Below, in pieces: positions 8,673 through 19,975 of a stretch of 64,000 nt of DNA; position 1 is the first letter of the stretch; each line of letters opens with the position of its first letter. Source of the DNA: Amoebidium appalachense (lineage: Eukaryota > Ichthyosporea); assembly GCA_963693365.1 (NCBI GenBank), contig CAVNZM010000015.1:744001-808000 (forward strand). Reading direction: 5' to 3'. The translations under genes and the position numbers were made by a program. The notes under the pieces were generated by a model. The model was not told the origin of the DNA. It made no database searches and saw only the letters and a list, made by a program, of their open reading frames with translations.

Positions 8673-11135
8673 TTGCAGTCTTCGAGTATGCTTGTTCATC
8701 CTGATTTTTCGGCCGGGGGGGGGATGTTTAAAGTTCGGTGTGATGCAAGTAAGGTTGCTGAGGGGGCCGTGTTATATCAAGTGCAGGAGGGGCAGGATAG
8801 AGTGATTGCTTATGCTAGTCGTTCATTTAGTAAAAGTGAACGTAGATATAGCAATCCGGAGAGAGAGTCCCATGCTATCTTTTGGGCAGTCTCACAGGCA
8901 TGGAGGTATATACTCGCAGGCAGGACGTTTGAGGTCTACACCGACCACAAGCCCTGCCTAGCCATGGCCGGCACCACTCGTCTGGTCAACGAGAGGATGC
9001 AGAAGTGGGCCGCGGCTCTCGGTGAGTTCTCCTATAAATTGTTTTATGCCAAGGGTGAAACAATGGTTGACTGTGATGCTCTCTCTCGTGCTGCTTATAT
9101 TTTGTTTGAAGAAGAGAAGGAGGGGGAGGGGGGGACTAGTGAGAGACGGGGGGGGGAGGGGGGGGAAGGGGGGGAGAGTGAGCAGAAAGGAATAGATGCT
9201 GTGTCTGTTGATGTGTCTTCTTGGGCTCCGGGGTTGCTTGCTTATAAGTGTAGGGGAGGGGGGGGGAGGTATTTGTCAGTGTCTGAGGTCGGGACCGAGT
9301 CTCATGGCTCGGCCCCTGCCTTAGCACCTACGGCTTTGATCTTAGCTCAGGAGGAAGATGTGTTGATTGGTCTGGTTAAGAATTATTTAAAGGGGCCGGT
9401 TGATTCGATTAAATTTAAAAATAAAAGGCAGATGATCTTGAAGGTAGCTAAGTTAGCAAAAATGTGTCAGGTAGAGCAGGATTTAGTTTATCATTGTTCT
9501 GGGCCAGACGGACACCGAGTTTGGGTCCCGACGGCACTTGTGCCTGAGGTTTTGCATATGGTGCATGAGCATCCCATGGCTGGTCATTTAGGTGTAAATA
9601 GGACGTTGCTTCGTGTTAATCGTTCGTATTTTTGGCCGGGTATGAGTAGGGAGGTGAGGGATTATGTGTTGTCATGCATGCATTGTCAGGAAAGGAATGA
9701 GAGTCCCCACTCTCGTTCCCGCCCGTCGTTTATTAGGGATTTTAATGTTCGTATGTTTGAAAGGGTAGCAGTGGATGTGGTCGGTCCTTTTAATTCTACG
9801 GTTGAGGGTAACACTGTTCTTGTTACCGTCACCGATGTGGCCACTCGTTGGGTTGAAGTTTTTCCTCTCCCCACTGCTAATGCCGTTTTGTTTGCTCGTA
9901 TTTTTGTGGATGAAATTTGTCTTAGGTTTGGTTGTCCTCGTGTTTTGTTAACGGATAGAAGTCGTGTGTTTTTAAATCAGTTGGTGTCGGAGGTGTGTAA
10001 AATTTTAAGGGTAGCTCATATCACTACGTCTGCGTATCACCCTCAAGCAAATGCCATCTCTGAACGTGTGCATGCAGTGTTTCAGAAGTCCTTTGGCAAA
10101 ATGGTGGATGTGGAGGCTAATGATTGGGATCATATGTCTAGGTTTATTGCTCATTCATATAATTCTACCCCTTATGCTGTGACTGGTTTTTCTCCGTTTT
10201 ATTTGGTCTATGGGCAGGAGGCTATTAGTTTGTTAGATACGGCACTTTTGCCGATGGGGGGGGCTGACCGACTAACTTATCCCCACTGGACTGAGTTCCG
10301 GGAGCAGCTACTAACCCGGGCCCGGGCTGCACGTGATGCAGCTCTGGCCCGTACACAGCAGGCACAGACACGTGCAGACGTGTCCACACGTCCGTTACGT
10401 GAATTTGCCGAGGGTACTTTAGTTTTAATTAGGGATCATACTAGGAAAAAGAGATATAAGCAGGAGCAGGAAGGTAAGGGTGAAGGTGAAGGTCTTCGTA
10501 AGTATGGTAAGAAATGGTTGCCTCTTTTCATTGGCCCGTATAAAATAGTGGCTAGGTTAGGTCCGACGGAATATAAGGTGCAGAGGTTAGATAATGAGAG
10601 TGATGTTAAATTTTATAATGTAGATGATATAAAGGAATATTATGATAGGGCCCTTAGGGTTAAACGGCCGGAGGGCCGTCGAGTGTTAGATGCATTCACC
10701 CCCGACTATGACGGGTCGGTAGATGTATCGGAGGCTGCAGTAGATAAAATTATGGATAAAAAGGTTATCGAAGGTAAGGAAGGTAAGGTAAATTATTATT
10801 TAATTCGTTTTGAGGGAGGTTATCAGGAAGATCAGTGGTTGCCTGAGTTTCATTTGGATTGCCCGTTTTCTATTCGTGCTTATGAGGCTAGATTAGTGCA
10901 GAGGGAGTTGCCTAGTGCTCCCTCTAGGCCAAAGAGAGTTATTCCTCAGTTTAATCGTGGTGTGAAAAAGTCGGTGGGGGAGGGGGCCGGGGGGGGGAGT
11001 GATGCAAATACACGTAGACACACGGGGGAGGGGGAGGGGGGGGAGGAGACCGAGGAGGAGTGTGAACATAGTCGTAGGAATTTAATTTATTATCATAGGT
11101 GTCTCCGTAGGTATCAAGCTTATGGTGTAGATTAA
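8673..11135 (+). CDS. RNase H - integrase - GPY/F - chromodomain polyprotein (copy B)
   Basis: An open frame of 820 residues. RNase H occupies about residues 18-140 (VRCDASKVAEGA, YTDHKP). A Gly/Glu linker coded by G runs follows. Integrase has HHCC zinc-binding residues near 310-370 and the catalytic D, D-x35-E core near 400-500; the Glu lies in NAISERVH instead of the common NGxxE. After it come a GPY/F module (LFIGPYKIVARLG) and a chromodomain-like segment (KIMDKKVIEG ... YYLIRFEGGY ... WLPEFHL). Such chromodomains direct chromoviruses to particular histone marks. Upstream RT codons at 8433-8612 are separated by a TAG stop. Confidence 0.85.
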   Translation: MQSSSMLVHPDFSAGGGMFKVRCDASKVAEGAVLYQVQEGQDRVIAYASRSFSKSERRYSNPERESHAIFWAVSQAWRYILAGRTFEVYTDHKPCLAMAGTTRLVNERMQKWAAALGEFSYKLFYAKGETMVDCDALSRAAYILFEEEKEGEGGTSERRGGEGGEGGESEQKGIDAVSVDVSSWAPGLLAYKCRGGGGRYLSVSEVGTESHGSAPALAPTALILAQEEDVLIGLVKNYLKGPVDSIKFKNKRQMILKVAKLAKMCQVEQDLVYHCSGPDGHRVWVPTALVPEVLHMVHEHPMAGHLGVNRTLLRVNRSYFWPGMSREVRDYVLSCMHCQERNESPHSRSRPSFIRDFNVRMFERVAVDVVGPFNSTVEGNTVLVTVTDVATRWVEVFPLPTANAVLFARIFVDEICLRFGCPRVLLTDRSRVFLNQLVSEVCKILRVAHITTSAYHPQANAISERVHAVFQKSFGKMVDVEANDWDHMSRFIAHSYNSTPYAVTGFSPFYLVYGQEAISLLDTALLPMGGADRLTYPHWTEFREQLLTRARAARDAALARTQQAQTRADVSTRPLREFAEGTLVLIRDHTRKKRYKQEQEGKGEGEGLRKYGKKWLPLFIGPYKIVARLGPTEYKVQRLDNESDVKFYNVDDIKEYYDRALRVKRPEGRRVLDAFTPDYDGSVDVSEAAVDKIMDKKVIEGKEGKVNYYLIRFEGGYQEDQWLPEFHLDCPFSIRAYEARLVQRELPSAPSRPKRVIPQFNRGVKKSVGEGAGGGSDANTRRHTGEGEGGEETEEECEHSRRNLIYYHRCLRRYQAYGVD

Positions 11136-11227
11136 TTTATTATTTTTCTTCGTAATTTATTTAATTTAATTTTTTTTAAGAGACTGATTAGTCTATGTCT
11201 TTTTAGGGGGTGTTAGATGTAATGTGA

Positions 11228-11268
11228 CTGAGGTGGGACTCAGCTTTTCCGGGGGCCGGGGGGGGAGT
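11228..11268 (+). other. Hairpin and polypurine tract before the 3' LTR
   Basis: CTGAG (11228-11232) and CTCAG (11239-11243) form a 5-bp stem with a 6-base loop. A purine-rich stretch, mostly G and ending GGGGGGGAG, precedes the LTR start. The purine tract is the expected plus-strand primer of an LTR element. The same hairpin plus purine tract occurs before the 3' LTR of the element at 27984-30677. Confidence 0.6.
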
Positions 11269-11983
11269 TGACATATACTAATCCGTCTCAGCAGATCAGC
11301 CTGTCTACGATCGAGATCGGGGGGGGGGGGGGGGGGGGGGGTGGCCCGGGTCCACAGATCATCAAGATCAAGTCCGGGGCCTCAAGATAGCTGTACAGCT
11401 GCGTGCATCTTGCCTCTGCCGGCGCAGGGCAGGACCACGTCAGCTGGAGCAGCCGACCAATAGAATTCTAATTAGTGTGTAGGATAGATCGTAGGAGGAC
11501 TTAGGAATGTGATTGTTCGGGCAGAAGCCCTTTTGTAAGTATTGGCAAGGTTTGATAGTGTATGTTGCCAAACGTATTTATATATTTCGATGTAGAGGAA
11601 AGGGGGGAGGGAGGGGGGGGGAGGATAGTATGAAATGTAGATTTAGACTCTGCGGTGCCACTAGGGGGAGGGTGAGGGGTGAGACATGGATAAATATATT
11701 AGTTTGAGTAGATCGACTTAGCTCGTGCAGGCGCACGATAAAGTAGATCGGAATGTTTGGAATGTGGCATCGTAGGGGGGCCAGGTGATGATGATCTTTG
11801 AGGGCACGGCCTTGATGGCCTCAGTTGTGACTTAGCCTCATTCCGTACGGATCTAAGTTTTGCCCGTCGGAGCCTGGTCTGAATAAACTTTACCAAAGTT
11901 TTCAGTCACACGTTCGTTCCTTTTTGTGTGTGTACACTTAGTAGAGTGCCGCTTCTCTAGTACATACACTATAGGATACGACA
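11269..11983 (+). repeat. 3' LTR of gypsy copy B (715 bp)
   Basis: It begins TGACATATAC directly after the purine tract and ends GGATACGACA. The boundaries are confirmed by an inverted copy at 26540-27275 that has the same ends and a target duplication. It contains a G homopolymer near 11320-11341 and AATAAA at 11883-11888, which fits a polyadenylation signal in the R region. Confidence 0.85.
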
Positions 11984-12198
11984 CCATCTTCCAACACTGA
12001 CAGGCCAACGTTAACACCGCCACCCTCACTTGTCTGCGACACCACCAACACGCAAGGTGTCTCCAACATCTCCTTGAGGTCAGGGGGAAGGGCCGTCAAG
12101 AGAGGAACAGTGACTCCAAACCCCGTGGGGGGAAGCCTTGGCCATACGCTCGGCAACTATGGGTGTAAAAGCTTTAGTATGTGAAATACGGGAAAGAT

Positions 12199-12705
12199 TC
12201 AGACACGGCCGCTAAGGGGACATTTCTGATCCTGCGGCGCATATCTGAGCATCATGAAAACAAAATAGTGAACGTTCATGGCCTGTGTTTGTGCTGACGT
12301 GGGTGCATGAGAAATGTGCGTGTAATTGGGAGGTGGGGTGGGAAAAAAATGCCTGTCAAAGGGAGAGGCTGTGGTGGAAAGGTGTATGTGTGACTGGGAA
12401 GGGGGGTTGTGCATTGGTTGCCAAACATTGTTCCTAGGAGACTCTACCGGGCAAGGAAGCCCATTATGCAAGGTGTTGATAGCAGCTATGGAACGATTAG
12501 CCATTAATTGAAACAATAAAAACTTCTTGTTGAATCTGCCCCTTCTCCTTGCGGAGATAAACCTAGTACACTGATCAAGCAACGGCGGGATATCGAAAAA
12601 GGGAAGGGGAAGCAAATCGCTAGACAAGTGAGGAAACAATCCTGAATCTGCCGTACCCGTATTGACGTCCTCAGGGGTACATGGGGGGGGGGTGTTGCAG
12701 GCCAA
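12199..12705 (-). pseudogene. Degenerate minus-strand ORF, possible retroelement polyprotein leader
   Basis: A 168-residue frame, with a related second piece in another frame (12156-11938). It contains PPLLDQCTRFISARRRGR and a following stretch of mixed basic/hydrophobic residues, then a Pro/His-rich tail; the second piece includes TVPLLTALPPDLKEML. The layout resembles leader regions of some invertebrate RT-containing elements, but this is from memory of the pattern only. The second piece overlaps the end of the gypsy LTR by 46 bases, so it is not intact. No catalytic motif is visible. Confidence 0.3.
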
Positions 12706-12880
12706 AGTGTCGTCCAGGCCAAAGTGTCGTCATCTCTAATTAAAATCCAGGTCGTCAAATTTGACTGGTCTAGGGGGAATATCGGGCAGGCCAAAATGCC
12801 CCCCCCCCCCCCCCCCTACTACCCTGGGTGACAGGGGGGTCAGAGGGTTTGTATGACGTGGTGGGAGAAACACAGTGTGT
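12690..12880 (+). repeat. Copy 1 of an inverted dispersed module
   Basis: The segment with GGCCAAAGTGTCGTC twice, followed by a TTTGACTGGTCTAGGGGGAA block and the stretch ending near GGAGAAACACAGTGTG, is found in reverse complement at 25470-25695. Both copies are interrupted by C or G homopolymers of different length. I see no coding in it. Confidence 0.7.
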
Positions 12881-14164
12881 GCGCGGCGGGGGGGGGGGGG
12901 GGGGGGGGGGGGTTATAAACAATCATTGTCGTGACCTTAGCTTATGACATGTTTTGGCCGGAAAAAGATCATGTCTACTGTTACCAGTTTTTTTTCATCT
13001 TGGTGCAAATGATGTATTCGGGGGGGACCAGGGGGGGGGGGGGGGGGGGGGGGTTGTGGTATAATCATTATAGTGTCCTGAGCTTGTTGCTTTGTGTGTT
13101 GGTCGAAAAGAAATCATGGCCAATGATAGCAGGATTTTACCAACTCGTTGCAAATGAGTGGTTTGTATGTATTTATCATGCCAATGGCATTGCATTTACC
13201 TTACAGAAGCCATAATACACCATTATGATTTAGTCGTAATCATCTTGTATTCTTAATCATTCTTACATCACAATGTTAAAGTGGGTTTACATAGACTAAG
13301 TACCGCTCACATGGAATAAAACCCCGGGCCCCCCGCCGGCGGACAGCATATATATTTTGTATGTTTTAGTTGTCACTACGTCACAAAGAACCATACACAG
13401 CATCCAATTCATGTTATATTCGTAAATATCTTCTATGCACAATTTTCAATCTTGATCTTATACTTATACACCTACATGAAATAAACCCAGACAGCATGCA
13501 ACCAGCACATTCATGGTGTATTTAAATACGAGCAGGCATTAAGTCCTTCATTCCAGTTCAAACGATAATGGCATGTTGGCAGCAAAAAAACAAACAAAAA
13601 AGCCCAAAAAAAAACAAAAAAAACACCGATATCCACAAGGTCGTATACACTACATCCACAGTTGACTTTGCATAACAACGTCAGTTTTCGTGTTATGTTT
13701 TTGTTCATTTACTTAGTGTAAAAGATGTGCTCCTTGTACGTAAATTATGACATCGATCTCCAGTGTGTTTGAGTACTTGTAATCGTGTTGTGTAGACGGT
13801 GATAGGTTAGAAACATCACCTCTTTCCTCGTTACTTTTCACCTCATTACTTTCTTATAGCTGTGACCTATGGTGTGCGTTCAACCTGTGTCTCCGGATCT
13901 ATCCGGGAAATAATCAGTTAATTGTGATTAATTATTTTAGACTTAGATCTGATTTCCGACTGGTCGGAAATCATGTATGGATTTGACTTAAGGGAATTTC
14001 AGGTATTTATGCGAGATCGAAATAAATTGAGTTCAGTCGTGTCTAAACATTGATGTCTGTTGTGTACACTGCTCCGATCGTTCCGTGTTTTGTTGTTGTG
14101 TGTCTGTGGTCTTTTCACACTGCACCACTGTGTCTCTGCTTCCGTCCCAAATACTTATACAATT
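12881..14164. other. No gene seen; G homopolymers and A/T-rich unique DNA
   Basis: Two long G runs (12889-12912 and 13030-13053), one GC patch (13323-13342) and A-rich stretches near 13580-13625. No reading frame longer than chance expectation has recognisable protein character. Confidence 0.5.
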
Positions 14165-15446
14165 TTACACATCCTTAATGCGTGCCCAATTCAACTTAAC
14201 ATATAATGGGCACCAGCCTTCGCATTCGCCACCTTCCCGAGACATTTGGACAGAGACATTGGTAGGTCCCGTGTTGCTCTCCCATAGCTCAGTGTCTGGT
14301 TTTTCAGTGGTCATTCCGAAACCGTCGCAGTGGAGATGATATGGCCTCCCATTTTTCCACGTGAATGCGGGTGCCACACCAAAAAAGTGACCTGATTTGT
14401 GAAGACCAATGTAGGCAAGATGGTATTGGCGCCCCATAAAGTTCGCGCAATTCATGACATGAACAGGCGCCGGCAAGGATTGCACTGACATGTGGACGAA
14501 GAGAATTCTAGGAAGTATTAAAACGTTGCCCCGCACCGTACCCTTGGAATTGCACGTTGTGCAAACCGAGGTTGGGCTTTGAAATTCCCTGCCATATTCA
14601 GTGCAGTCGCCATCGAAGAAATGGGTACCCGCTATGTTTTCTATCAAGTGGGATTGACAATGTAAATCTCCTTGTGGTCCATCCTTTCACGGCGAAGTCG
14701 GGTGCGAAGCTCGGCATCGATGGAACACAACACACGCGTAGACACGCCAGTGCATTTAACGCATGTAGCGGTTATGATTGTCACGTGAGGGGGTACCACG
14801 TTGTCTCGGAATAGCGAACGACTAGATCCATCCAGCGGGACACCCGTGAGGTAATCCGAACCGCTAATGTCACATTGAAGCGCGTCAAACAACTTGTCCG
14901 TTGAATTTATGTCCCCAATCCTGAATCGTGTTACCTTCCACACCCGTGCCAGACGATGAGCAATGGCCCGGATATTTGCTGTATGCTTTTCGCGGTGCTT
15001 TAAAACAGCAACTGAATCATCCGGCCCCAAACGTCCAGTCCGGTTGGCTTAAGATGTACGGGTGGCACGTTGGATTTTATCAGCCCACAGTTTATTCCGT
15101 CCAATGCGGTGATGATGAAACAGAAATTCATTTCCCATGAAAATCTTGGACGGAAACCAAAGGTGTCGTTGCGGTTGAATGAGAAAGCATCCATCGGCAC
15201 GGGGGTGACGTCATAAACTGGGTCTGCGCTGTTGCAGTACATAGTGTGTAAACACAGACTCACTGACATTCCCGGGCCATTTTGACCGGAGAGAGACGGG
15301 GATTGTGGGCACAGTGGGCAAGGGTTGCAATCATTGGTTGATGGGACTGGCGACACTGGTGGGTCCACTTCGGGTGTATACGACGTTGAGTCAGTTACCT
15401 CGGGCTCCAGTGTCACCTTGGCACGCTTACGGGGCGGTTGTGCCAT
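14165..15446 (-). pseudogene. USP-like cysteine-peptidase-related gene, broken or multi-frame
   Basis: Three overlapping minus-strand frames (15446-15000, 15030-14644, 14647-14165) read as one protein of about 425 residues with two frame changes. The start PPRKRAKV is NLS-like. CNPCPLC is near residue 42. The middle frame has TATCVKCTG and the third SVCTTCNSK, spaced like the paired CxxC zinc finger of ubiquitin-specific proteases. LPRILFVHM then resembles the beta strand before the His box, and LHKSGHFFGV resembles the catalytic His motif. A Cys box is not evident. Ubiquitin-specific or Ulp1-type domains are carried by some large transposons, so this may be transposon-derived. The frame changes could be introns, sequence errors or decay. 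Confidence 0.4.
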
Positions 15447-15593
15447 TGGCGAAGGTGGTACTTGTGACTGGGCGCCGTCACCTGCACTACTGTAGTAAAA
15501 CCCGACGACAAAATTGGCGAAGCAGGATCCGACGACCCTGTGTTGTGTTCTGGCTCAGAGGGCACTGGTGTACCTGCCGGATGCGACAGATAG

Positions 15594-15980
15594 GGTTTAG
15601 GGTTAGATGGATAATCAGGATGCGAGCGAATATTATATTCGCCTGGGGGTTGGATACTCAGGTTCCGAGCGAATATCATATTCTCTTGGGGGTTGGATAA
15701 TCAGGATCCGAGCAAAAAAAAAAATTCTTTTCTTTTTTTTTTATTTATATATATTCGCCTGGGGGGATGGATAATCAGGATGCGAGCGAATATTATATTC
15801 GCCTGGGGGGATAGATAATCATGATGCGAGCGTTTTTTTTTTTTTTTTTTTTTTTTTTTCCCCGCCTGGGGGGATGGATGGATAATCAGGATGCGAGCGA
15901 ATATTATATTCGCCTGGGGGTTGGATACTCAGGATCCGAGCGAATATTATATTCGCTTGGGGGTTGGATAATCAGGATCC

Positions 15981-16027
<47 letters not shown>

Positions 16028-16639
16028 TATTCGCCTGGGGGGATGGATAATCAGGATGCGAGCGAATATTATATTCGCTTGGGGGTTGGATACTCAGGAT
16101 CCCAGCGAATATTAAATTCGCTTGGGGGTTGGATAATCAGGATCCGAGCAAATTTATATATTTATTTATTTATTTATTTATTTATTTATTTTCTTTATTC
16201 GCCCGGGGGGATGGATAATCAGGATGCGAGCGAATATTATATTCGCCTGGGGGGATGGATAATCAGGATGCGAGCGAATATTATGTTCGCTTGGGGGTTG
16301 GATACTCAGGATCCGAGCGAATATTATATTCGCTTGGGGGTTGGATAATCAGGATCCGAGCATTTTTTTATTATTTTTTATTTTATTATTTTTTATTTTA
16401 TATTATTATATTCGCCTGGGGGGATGGATAATCAGGATGCGAGCGAATGTTATATTCGCTTGGGGGTTGGATACTCAGGATCCGAGCGAATATTATATTC
16501 GCTTGGGGGTTGGACAATCAGGATCCGAGCAATTTTTTTTTTTTTTTTTTTTTTTTTAATTCACCTGGGCGGATGGTTTGGATACTCAGGATCCGAGCGA
16601 ATATTATATTCGCTTGGGGGTTGGATAATCAGGATCCGA

Positions 16640-16709
<70 letters not shown>

Positions 16710-16743
16710 TCGCCTGGGGGGATGGATAATCAGGATGCGAGCC
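15594..16743 (+). repeat. Satellite block 1, ~43-bp palindrome-bearing units
   Basis: Units of about 43 bp alternate between two types: one with GGATGGATAATCAGGATGCG and one with GGTTGGATACTCAGGATCCG. Each is followed by GCGAATATTATATTCGC, which has 8-bp inverted arms around one base. In several units the palindrome centre is replaced by poly(T), (TTTA)n or (TA)n before ATTCGCC resumes, for example 15833-15860, 15985-16018, 16521-16557 and 16641-16700. Confidence 0.9.
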
Positions 16744-17902
16744 AATGACAGTACCTGCACATATCGCTTTCACGAAACTAATACGCACCCCCGAATATTT
16801 TTATTGGATGAGCGGTCCGAAAAGCCGGTCGGATTGGGTCGAAAAATAGACCCAGTGATTTGGGTGGGTAAAAATCACGAGGTTGAAACGCCGATTTTTG
16901 GGAAAAAATTAGACAGTACCTGCACATATGCCTCCACCGAATTTTCCCAATTACAAGATGGTGGAGGGACGGAATATCCGTCGATAAGATAAAGGGGTGT
17001 GCCGCGTATAAGGTGTGCGCAAAAATACCTACCAGTCCGGTAGTTTATCTGTGTTTTTTTTTGTTTTGTCATATCATTGTCATTGCTTCAGAGGGAAAAA
17101 CATCCACCCTCAAACAAATGCCACGAAAAGTGAAGTAGTTTGTCTGTATTTTTTGTTTTGTTTTGTCAGAGGGGAAAACATCCACCCTCAAAGAAATGCC
17201 ACGAAAAGTGAAGAGCCGTAGAAGTGGTTTACGTGTTTTATACAGATTTGGAAAGCGATGATTGGATGTTATATCTAACTGTGATATGTACCCAATGGGA
17301 ATAATGATAGTAATTCCTGGGATATAACTAATACAGTATTTGAAACAACTGTGAGATTTGAAAAGGGAATTATTTGCTTCATTGTGTAAACCAATACTAC
17401 AGGAACGTCTGCTATTTCCTTTTTTACGCTACGGAGACAGTACCTTCAAAAATGTATACGCAACAAGTTGAGATCATATGATGGGAGCTAATCAAAATAT
17501 TTCGTGCACAAACGTTTTAGCCATTTGTGATAGATGGCGAATGGGGAGGTTACACCAAGTTTTCAATGAAATGACGAAGAAGGTAAAAGGGCAGAATAAT
17601 TACGGATGTTGATGCAGAATACGACAATAAACCTTTTGTGGTATATAGTGGTAACAAAAAGCTGTTTATATACATATTATTTCCAGTATTTAGGCTTCTT
17701 CAGAATCATAGTAGTGCAGTTCGTAGCCAATCAAAATATTCAGCCTCTGGACGGTTGTGCCGAAAATTCAAGTTCTTTTAGATATGCCTGGAAATTGATT
17801 TCTCCTAGTTTGAATGAGAGCGAATCAATAGACATACTGTGATAGTCTCCAGTTGGAATTTCGCACGAATAAATCGAGTGCCGCATTGCCGGGACCTGGC
17901 AC
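16744..17902. other. Unique insert between satellite blocks
   Basis: Contains GACAGTACCTGCACATAT twice (16747-16764 and 16912-16929) and a two-copy direct repeat of about 80 bp (starting near 17088 and 17168) built on CATCCACCCTCAAA and GCCACGAAAAGTGAAG. No convincing protein frame. It may be a non-autonomous DNA element inserted into the satellite. Confidence 0.45.
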
Positions 17903-17992
17903 ATATTATATTCGCTTGGGGCCGGGGTTGGATACTCAGGATCCGAGCGAATATTATATTCGCTTGGGGGTTGGATAATCAGGATCCGAGCA

Positions 17993-18050
<58 letters not shown>

Positions 18051-19510
18051 GCCTGGGGGGATGGATAATGAGGATGCGAGCGAATATTATATTCGCTTGG
18101 GGGTTGGATACTCAGGATCCGAGCAATTTTTTTTATTTTATCATATATATATATATATATATATATTCGCCTGGGGGGATGGATAATCAGGATGCGAGCG
18201 AATATTATATTCGCCTGGGGGGATGGATAATCAGGATGCGAGCGAATATTATATTCGCTTGGGGGTTGGATACTCAGGATCCGAGCGAATATTATATTCG
18301 CTTGGGGGTTGGATAATCAGGATCCGAGCGAATATTATATTCGCTTGGGGGTTGGATGCTCAGGATCCGAGCGAATATTATATTCGCTTGGGGGTTGGAT
18401 AATATGGATCCGAGCATTTTTTTTTTTTTCTTTTTTAATATTCGCCTGGGGGTTGGATACTCAGGATCCGAGCGAATATTATATTCGCTTGGGGGTTGGA
18501 TAATCAGGATCCGAGCAAATTTTTTTTTTTTTTATTCGCCTTGGGGGATGGATAATCAGGATGCGAGCGAATATTATATTCGCTTGGGGGTTGAATACTC
18601 AGGATCCGAGCGAATATTATATTCGCTTGGGGTTGGATAATCAGGATCCGAGCGAATATTATATTCGCTTGGGGGTTGGATACTCAGGATCCGAGCGAAT
18701 ATTATATTCGCTTGGGGGTTGGATAATATGGATCCGAGCATTTTTTTTATATTTTTTTTATTATATATATATTCGCCTGGGGGGATGGATAATCAGGATG
18801 CGAGCGAATATTATATTCGCTTGGGGGTTGGATACTCAGGATGCGAGCGAATATTATATTCGCATGGGGAATGGATAATCAGGATGCGAGCGAATATTAT
18901 ATTCGCCTGGGGGCATGGATAATCAGGATGCGAGCGAATATTTTATTTGCTTGGGGCGTATAAGTGAATATAATATTCGCCCGGATTGATTGTTTGGATA
19001 ATCAGGATCCGAGCGAATATAATATTCGCCTGGGGGGATGGATAATCAGGATGCGAGCGAATATTATATTCGCCTGGGGGGATGGATAATCAGGATGCGA
19101 GCGAATATTATATTCGCCTGGGGGGGATGTATAATCAGGATGCGAGCGAATGTTATATTCGCTTGGGGCGTATAAGCGAATATAATATTCGCTCAGATTG
19201 ATTGTTTGGATAATCAGGACCCAGGTTGGATAATCAGGATGCGAGCGAATATTATATTCGCCTGGGCGGATGGATAATCAGGATGCGAGCGAATATCAAT
19301 GATTACATTCGCCTGGGGGGTTGGATAATCAGGATACGAGCGAATATTATATTCGCTTTGGGGCGTATGAGCGAATATAATATTCGCTCGGATTGATTGT
19401 TTGGATAATCAGGATCCGAGCGAATATAATATTCGCTTGGGGGGTTGGATAATCAGGATGCGAGCGAATAATATATTCGCCTGGGGGGATGGATAATCAG
19501 GATGCGAGAA
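17903..19510 (+). repeat. Satellite block 2
   Basis: Same 43-bp units as block 1, with (TA)n and T expansions near 17997-18047, 18124-18168, 18416-18440 and 18739-18772. The distal part adds a longer variant containing GGGCGTATAAGYGAATATAA and GGATTGATTGTTTGGATAAT, present three times (near 18953, 19165 and 19360). A lone unit fragment occurs at 23281-23325, beyond the Ngaro-like element that interrupts the array. Confidence 0.9.
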
Positions 19511-19515
19511 TATTT

Positions 19516-19862
19516 GGTTTTATTTGTGGAGTTTTATTGACATAAATATTTTTCTGGGTAAACACGTAGGATGGGTGTCCGATATCAACATAACCATGAA
19601 GGCTTCGTTTCGTGTTTTAGCAGCTCGCGTTCGGCTGCCCGCATACAGGCACCTATTAGCCGATCAAAACATCAGATTCCACAGATCACTAGACCGAGTT
19701 TGATTGGCTCAGGTTCAGATTTCACATAACACTAGATCGATTTTGATTGGCTCAGATCGGTAGCCTTAGGTATATAAGCACGACAGTTTTTAGCAGATCA
19801 GCAAGCAACAGACACATCTTCTGTGTTGAGCACCTACAGCTTTACAGCTATATTTTCTTTTC
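19516..19862 (+). repeat. Split direct repeat A1
   Basis: The left terminal repeat, identical to 22131-22477 except for one base (CAGCTCGCG versus CAGCGCGCG). It carries two ATTGGCTCAG boxes and a TATA box, so it probably contains the element promoter. Confidence 0.9.
19771..19778 (+). promoter_or_regulatory. TATA box in A1
   Basis: TATATAAG lies about 200 bases before the first ORF, downstream of two ATTGGCTCAG (inverted CCAAT) boxes. The copy in A2 is at 22386-22393. Confidence 0.55.
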
Positions 19863-19975
19863 TGCCCGCGCCCCCCATTACATCAGTACAGGATCTCCTC
19901 CTGCCACCCACTCTGCTCATCCCGGACGCATGTCAGCGCTGAGGCTTCCCCGACCACCCCAGCGCGGCCTGCCCC

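Larger units (their letters stand above)
8433..11983 (+). mobile_element. Ty3/gypsy copy B, 5' truncated, with 3' LTR
   Basis: The copy starts abruptly within the RT thumb-coding region (equivalent to base 3004 of copy A) and runs through RNase H, integrase, chromodomain, a hairpin, a purine tract and a 715-bp LTR. It differs from copy A by few substitutions and small indels over 1.98 kb. It has one nonsense codon (TAG at 8613-8615) in the RT remnant, but RNase H to chromodomain is one open frame of 820 residues. Confidence 0.88.
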
